Shown: in pieces, positions 59,019 through 64,000 of the stretch | How the letters are laid out: each line of letters starts with the position of its first letter | Position numbering within the stretch: the first letter of the stretch is position 1 | NCBI RefSeq assembly: GCF_025118155.1 | Contig: NW_026251404.1 | Span: forward strand, 1 to 64,000 | Direction: 5' to 3' | Origin: Cokeromyces recurvatus | Lineage: Eukaryota > Mucoromycota > Mucoromycetes > Mucorales > Mucoraceae | DNA length: 64,000 nucleotides | The notes under the pieces: generated by a model | Database searches by the model: none | The model's input: the letters and a program-made list of their open reading frames with translations, nothing else | Told to the model about the DNA's origin: nothing | Program-made: the position numbers and the translations under genes

Positions 59019-60093
59019 TGGAAGGGAAGCCAGGGTGGTAGAGGAGACGTTTGCGGTGAATTCAACATTCATTTTCCGCTGCGGGATTGAATAAGACACC
59101 TTTTTTTTTTCTCTGTTGATCTTATTGCTCTATGCAGATAAACAAGATAGATTACAAGAACTGTATAAAAAGAAAGTATATATGTATATGATGTACACAA
59201 TAGATAGTTTCAACTAGCTGAATATATACATAGTCTTCCAGTTCAAAAGGCCAATTTCTTTTTTTTTCTTATTTTGTGATACCATTCAGTCCAAGTGATT
59301 CTATAGATAACATAAAGTCTCTTTCCTATAATACCACTGAATCCCTACCAACAATGAATCAAACTTTCTACTATTGATGATGATGGTAGTAGTAGCAGTA
59401 ATAGTAGTAAAGGATTCGAATAAGCTCCTGTAGCCTTGATTCTACTCATTCAAATGGTTGGAATATAACTAAATTCTTTTTCTGAAGCGCAGGAATTATT
59501 GATAGAATGCTTGACTGACTATATGAGTAGGTCTCATTCTTTGGCTATCCCCATGAATATAATCGATGTATTTGTTAGCATCTTGGATGGACTAGCTGGG
59601 ATTTATTCAACTTTGGTGTCCTAAGCATCCTACTGTACCACTGTTCACGAAGCAGTATATTATCTACTGTCTTCAAAATACAACATTATTATTATTTCTA
59701 ATAAGCTTCCTGATGTACAGTTCAATATCCCTTTTTTTTTTTTTTTTTTTTTGTTAGTTCGTTCGTTAGCTAGTAAGTTGTAAATTTCTTTAAATTGTAT
59801 CGCTTATATTGTTTTGCCAATGTTAAAGAATAAGATTTTTGTTACTACGGACTTTGTATTTCCTTACTTGTCATGAAGATGACCTCTCTTGCTAGCTTGT
59901 TTCAAATTGTACACCTATTTATTAGAAAGAAAGAAAGAAAACAACATGTTATCAAATAAGAAATTTGACTTGTATGGACAATGATATATTTTTTTTTTTA
60001 AAAAAAAAAAAGAGTGAAACACACTTTATTTTTTTTATTTTTTTTTTTTTTTCATTTATCAACAAATAAAAACAAAATAAAGCTTTTCATAAA
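58958..60093. other. Intergenic region with a possible protein relic
   Basis: A37 at 58980-59016, T20 near 59733 and a T10-A12 block near 59990. A plus-strand frame at about 59484-59622 reads SEAQELLIECLTDYMSRSHS then MNIIDVFVSILDGLAGIYST before a stop; it looks protein-like but has no start or partner exons, so it may be a decayed gene piece. Nothing else recognised. Confidence 0.4.
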
Positions 60094-60729
60094 ATGGCTA
60101 TAATAATTAATAATGTAAAATATGCTTGGTAACTACATTACACCAAATAACACATTATAAATCATCTAATTCTTAACATTTTAGTGGTTCATGTATAAGG
60201 GGTCATCGTGTAAAGAAATGTAATCATAATGATCGAAAATTAATACAGATAGTAAAGAGAGGTAGACAAGTAAGCCAATGTAATCATTGTCGAGACTTGA
60301 GGAAAACAAATCGCACTCATGTTAAATGCACATGTGCTATTGCAAGGAGTAAGTTGTATATAGATGTATACATTTATCTATGGTTTATATTTATATATAT
60401 TTTTTTTAGCACCCAATCCCATTAATGGCTGTCTTTGTGAAGTTATTAAAAGTTGTTCATGTGTTGCAAGTCATTTACAAGAGGTTTATGAAGACGATAC
60501 TAGATCACCATCAGAAAGCCCAGCTTTATCAACACTACAACTTGAAAATAGTTTAGCAGAAAATTCACCAACAGAAATAAAACCGTCGTTTGTTTTAGAG
60601 AACAATTTACCTGTCGTTAATCAAAGTCAGTCATGCAATCATTGTGTACTGGATTCGAAAGAAGATTCTGAGCTTATTAGTTTTTTGGTGAATGACTTGG
60701 ATAAATATTTAACGCCCTTACAAAATTAA
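60094..60729 (+). CDS. Copper-fist transcription factor
   Basis: Exons 60094-60128, 60185-60348 and 60410-60729 give 172 aa. The N-terminal copper-fist DNA-binding domain is complete: zinc ligands C12, C15, C24 and H26, the (K/R)GHR motif as RGHR (17-20), a GRP-equivalent GRQ (38-40), then SQCNHCRDLR and HVKCTC. The next exon adds CLCEVIKSCSC (CxC pairs) and later CNHC, which could bind Cu(I) as in Ace1/Mac1/Cuf1. The remaining tail is acidic and Ser-rich, ending DKYLTPLQN, possibly activating. Likely a nuclear copper-sensing regulator; activator or repressor use cannot be told. Short compared with Ace1 (225 aa). The first intron splits the C12 codon, so the domain is only seen after splicing. 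Confidence 0.9.
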
Positions 60730-61650
60730 TCCTTCTATTAAATCATATTAGTATATGTGGTGTTTTCATATTTAGACTTATTTTCATTTGATTGTGCAGG
60801 CATTTTTTTTTTTTTGAGTTCAACAGTATTTAGGTATTGTGTAGTGTTTGTAAGTCAACATGATTGTTCATGTTTAAAGAAGCAAGTAAAGGGTAAAAAG
60901 TTTACGTGCCGATTTTTATTTTTTTTTGGTACTTGGAACACATAAATAAGTATGCAGAGATATTGATAGTGTTCACATCGTCATCATTAAAAAAAAAAAA
61001 AAAATCTTTATTGTTTCAAAGATATTCTTAGTAACAAAATTTAAGAATCCACTAAATCAAATCAAATGATAACAGTAGGGAAGGGAAAAAGTTATTATAG
61101 ACTTCAAAAAGTATTCTGGAATTAAGAAATAGTTAAAGGATATATTAATAGTTGTGTTGCTATAATTGATTGCATATTCTTGTCTAACATTTCATTAACA
61201 ATTTACGTTTATCCTCCACTTCCCCCCCCTTAAAGACTCATTTATTTGTAGTAGCTGATGATGTATAGCTAAGCCTAAAGATAGTGTATCTAATTTCTAC
61301 TTGGATAATATGGCTTATAAGTTTAGGAGAGTTTACAGCTGAAAAGCAAGCTTAAAGTTGATTATCTTGTTGTTTTCTATCTAAAATATATCATTTTATC
61401 TAATACTTTTATTTTTATTTTTTTCATTTTTTTTTAAGCTTAAAATAAAACAAAACATACACGTGAAAAGCAAAATAACTTTATTATAGTCTTTTATCTG
61501 TTTAAAAAAAAAAGAAGAAGAAGAGGAGGGATATGGATACATTTTGTTTAAGCTAGTCATGATTTTATTTATACAAGAAGAAAAAAAAAAAGAAATAGTG
61601 CATCATTCATGCAGCTATTTGAATCTAGAGTAGAAAGTAAAGAATGATGG

Positions 61651-61700
<50 letters not shown>

Positions 61701-62061
61701 ATACATGCACACTTATATACACACCATTAAAATACGTCCTTTGTCGATTTATATCATCTCTGCCGTAAAATTGACAACGTGAACACGGTCTGTAATGCGG
61801 TAGATCAAATGTTAAAACAACGACCCGCCCCCTTTTTTTTTTTTTTTTTGTCTCTATGACAAGAAAGGATAGAATAGGGTTATTATATTGAGTCAGGTAC
61901 GTAATAATAAAGAAAGGTTACTAGTAGCTTATTTAGGATTTCAATATTATAATAATAATAATGACTTACTCCTGGATTTTAATATAGTAAAAAATTTATT
62001 TAGGCAATATTAATGGTTACACTTAATAGTTTAAATACATATTATTATGGTACATTTACAA
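60730..62061. other. 1.3-kb gene-free region
   Basis: Contains A14 near 60988, an AAG/GGA purine tract near 61514-61530, A47 at 61653-61699 and T19 near 61831. No coding signal. It separates two genes that end towards each other. Confidence 0.5.
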
Positions 62062-62520
62062 TCAATTGTTCAAGACACTACTTAATTTAGTTCTACTTTT
62101 ATTCCATTCTGCTTCAATTTCTGAATCAGTTTCATCAAAAGTAGTTCCCAAGATCTGCTTGACTTGCACAGCTAAGGTAGGTTGCTTCTTCTTCATAGGA
62201 AAAGATGACCTATGATAGCTATTAGATGATACCATAGGCGGTGCAATGATAGTCATACTGGAATGTGCTTGCCAGAATTTATGCTCAGTACTGACATGAT
62301 AACAATCGACATGGTTCGTTGTTGGAGGTTCGTCTATAATAGATTCATCACTACTAGAACTAGCTAAAGAATCATCATCATCTAATAATTGATCTTTGAT
62401 AGAAGGACGTTTATGTTTCATATAGGATGTTTGCTGTTGTGAATAAGAAGACGATGTTTTATTCAAAGCAGGATTCTTATCTGTGTTATAAAGTTGTTGT
62501 TGGGAATAAATAGTGTTCAT
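62062..62520 (-). CDS. Small Ser/Gln-rich protein of unknown function (152 aa)
   Basis: Single exon. The N terminus MNTIYSQQQLYNTD and the next 60 residues are Q/S-rich with an acidic SSSDES stretch. The second half has a more conserved look: HVSTEHKFWQAHSSM (about 79-93) and a C-terminal VKQILGTTFDETDSEIEAEW block, probably helical. No membrane segment or signal peptide. Family not recognised. Upstream at 62545-62575 lies a GA repeat, and further up a T63 run. Confidence 0.6.
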   Translation of the reverse strand: MNTIYSQQQLYNTDKNPALNKTSSSYSQQQTSYMKHKRPSIKDQLLDDDDSLASSSSDESIIDEPPTTNHVDCYHVSTEHKFWQAHSSMTIIAPPMVSSNSYHRSSFPMKKKQPTLAVQVKQILGTTFDETDSEIEAEWNKSRTKLSSVLNN

Positions 62521-62642
62521 TATTTAAAAGAAATGAAAATAAAAAGAGAGAGAGAGAGAAAGAAAGAAAAGGGAAAGAATACTTATAGAAGACTAGATGT
62601 CATAAAAGAGGATTTACACGCTTAATCTATTTTTGGAGGGTT

Positions 62643-62644
<2 letters not shown>

Positions 62645-62707
<63 letters not shown>
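62645..62707. repeat. T63 homopolymer
   Basis: Longest single-base run in the window (63 T), between the start of the 152-aa gene and the 3' end of the RRM gene. Confidence 0.95.
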
Positions 62708-62710
<3 letters not shown>

Positions 62711-62921
62711 CCCAAACTACTACTAAAAAAAAACGTCAAAAATATTTTGTAACTATTTTTATCACACAAGTATCCATTCATCTAGATTGCGGGTTGCGCT
62801 GAAAAAAAAAATACATAGTTTGCTTATATAATACATTTTTTTTATATAGGCTTAAAACTATAACTAATGTTAACTTGTAACTAAAAGCTATAGAATAAAT
62901 ACACACACAGATATATATATC

Positions 62922-63049
62922 TTATTGGTTTTGGTGTTGTTGTTGCTGTTGAATCAATGCAGCTAATTGAGACAAAGCAGTTGCAGGATCCATACCAGGG
63001 ATAGGAGCTACGTTAGATGGCATAACAGCTTGTGGCTGTACTGGTGGTG

Positions 63050-63089
<40 letters not shown>

Positions 63090-64000
63090 AGCAGCTTGAT
63101 TCTATAATTTTTTTTAAAAAAAAAATGAGTATAAAATAGAATTGCTTATATACATACATCATGCTTTTTTTTTTTCTTCTTACCAATAAACCTAGCAACT
63201 GTTGAACTTGAGAAGCTTGGTCCTCTGTAGGAGGAACGGGTTGAACAAATGAAGCTATTGAAGGCGCTTGTTGTTGAACAGGAGGTGATTGAATATTTGT
63301 GGGTTGGAAAGGAGATGTGAGTGAAGTAGCTACTGGCTGCTGTAGAGCATGTTGTGGTTGTTGTTGTTGCTGTGTTTGAGCTAACATTGATAATATTTGT
63401 TGCGCTTTCTGCGCTTGTTCAAGTCTCTGTCCATCAGGCATAATAGTTGACGGTCCAGCAAAATTAGATGGTTGTTGTTGCGAAAGTGATGGATTATATT
63501 GTAATCTAGGATCTAGGTTACTATAATGCGAGGAAATGGGAGGAAGAGGAGGAGGAGGAGGATAACGACTATTATCTTCATTACGATACATGTTATAATT
63601 GTCACGACTACTATGTCTCATTGGAGGCTCATTATTATTACGCTTTCTACCTCTACCATCATCTCCTCTATCTTGATTTTTTTCCCTTCTCATATGGGCA
63701 TTAGCACGTTCCTTATATGGATGATCCCAAAAGAATGCAACATCCCATTTACCGCCCTTATATTCTTTATCATAAGTTGCATCATATGCATCAACACAAG
63801 CTCTTGAATCATAAAACTCAACTAATCGTTGCTGATTTCTAAAAGACTACACTTAAAATACATTTTTTCAATAAATAACATTTTCCTTCATATACCTTTC
63901 ACTTGGGTTATAATGATGAGCTGTACTTTTTTTGAAATGGGGTACACGAATAGCCTTAACTTCACCAAATTGAGAGAAAAATGTATGTAACTCATTATCA
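62922..64000 (-). CDS. RRM RNA-binding protein with Gln/Pro-rich tail (partial at right edge)
   Basis: Three exons seen: 63896 to beyond 64000, 63184-63838 and 62922-63101; the 5' part lies outside. The first visible exon gives the middle of an RRM: NELHTFFSQFGEVKAIRVPH, then HHYNPSERNQQRLVEFYDSR, ending YKGGKWDVAFFWDHPYKER. The VEFYDSR step is the RNP1-like strand of fungal Mei2/Csx1-type RRMs (class resemblance only). An Arg/Asp-rich linker follows, then a Pro run and long Gln-rich segments (QILSMLAQTQ, QVQQLLGLL), ending QQQHQNQ. Likely binds RNA in the nucleus or cytoplasm; the partner is unknown. The final intron has a T7-A9 block. Confidence 0.8.

Overview
The window looks like nuclear DNA of an early-diverging fungus, most likely Mucoromycota (Mucorales-like). 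The sequence is very AT-rich. Genes are compact and split by short GT-AG introns, homopolymer A/T runs are frequent, and the degenerate transposases and LINE resemble families I associate with Mucorales. Most housekeeping genes could be named by joining exons by eye; all exon joins are predictions made without transcripts.

Left part (1-7.9 kb): a decayed gene remnant at the edge, an acidic protein of unknown function, a small coiled-coil-like candidate, and a divergent ribosome-biogenesis pair (GAR1 on -, 60S acidic protein P1 on +). From 9.1 to 17.5 kb lies a relic island: a TIR-bounded Tc1/mariner copy, two LINE fragments, two further broken transposases, a single-pass membrane-tail ORF, and a decayed multi-exon gene whose 3' end meets a LINE fragment.

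Middle part (17.7-46.1 kb): a BCL7-like protein and WRAP73/Wdr8 in tandem; alanine aminotransferase; a RING-H2 protein with an apparent frameshift; a 667-bp Tc1-type MITE; an N/Q-rich coiled-coil protein; the replisome pair CTF4 and CSM3/TIPIN in tandem, with an E2F-like site before CTF4; ribosomal protein eL43; dephospho-CoA kinase and dihydrofolate reductase, convergent with 5 bp between stop codons; mitochondrial uL14m; Mediator MED13; and a seven-helix membrane protein.

Right part (49.5-64 kb): an IML2/TTC39-family protein, a P/Q/Y-rich protein of unknown function, the 17-exon E4 ubiquitin ligase UFD2, mitochondrial mL41, a copper-fist regulator, a short unknown protein, and an RRM protein cut by the window edge. 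Gene-poor stretches (notably 46.1-49.5, 22.5-24.7 and 34.0-35.8 kb) show no convincing genes. No CRISPR array, rRNA or intact tRNA was seen.
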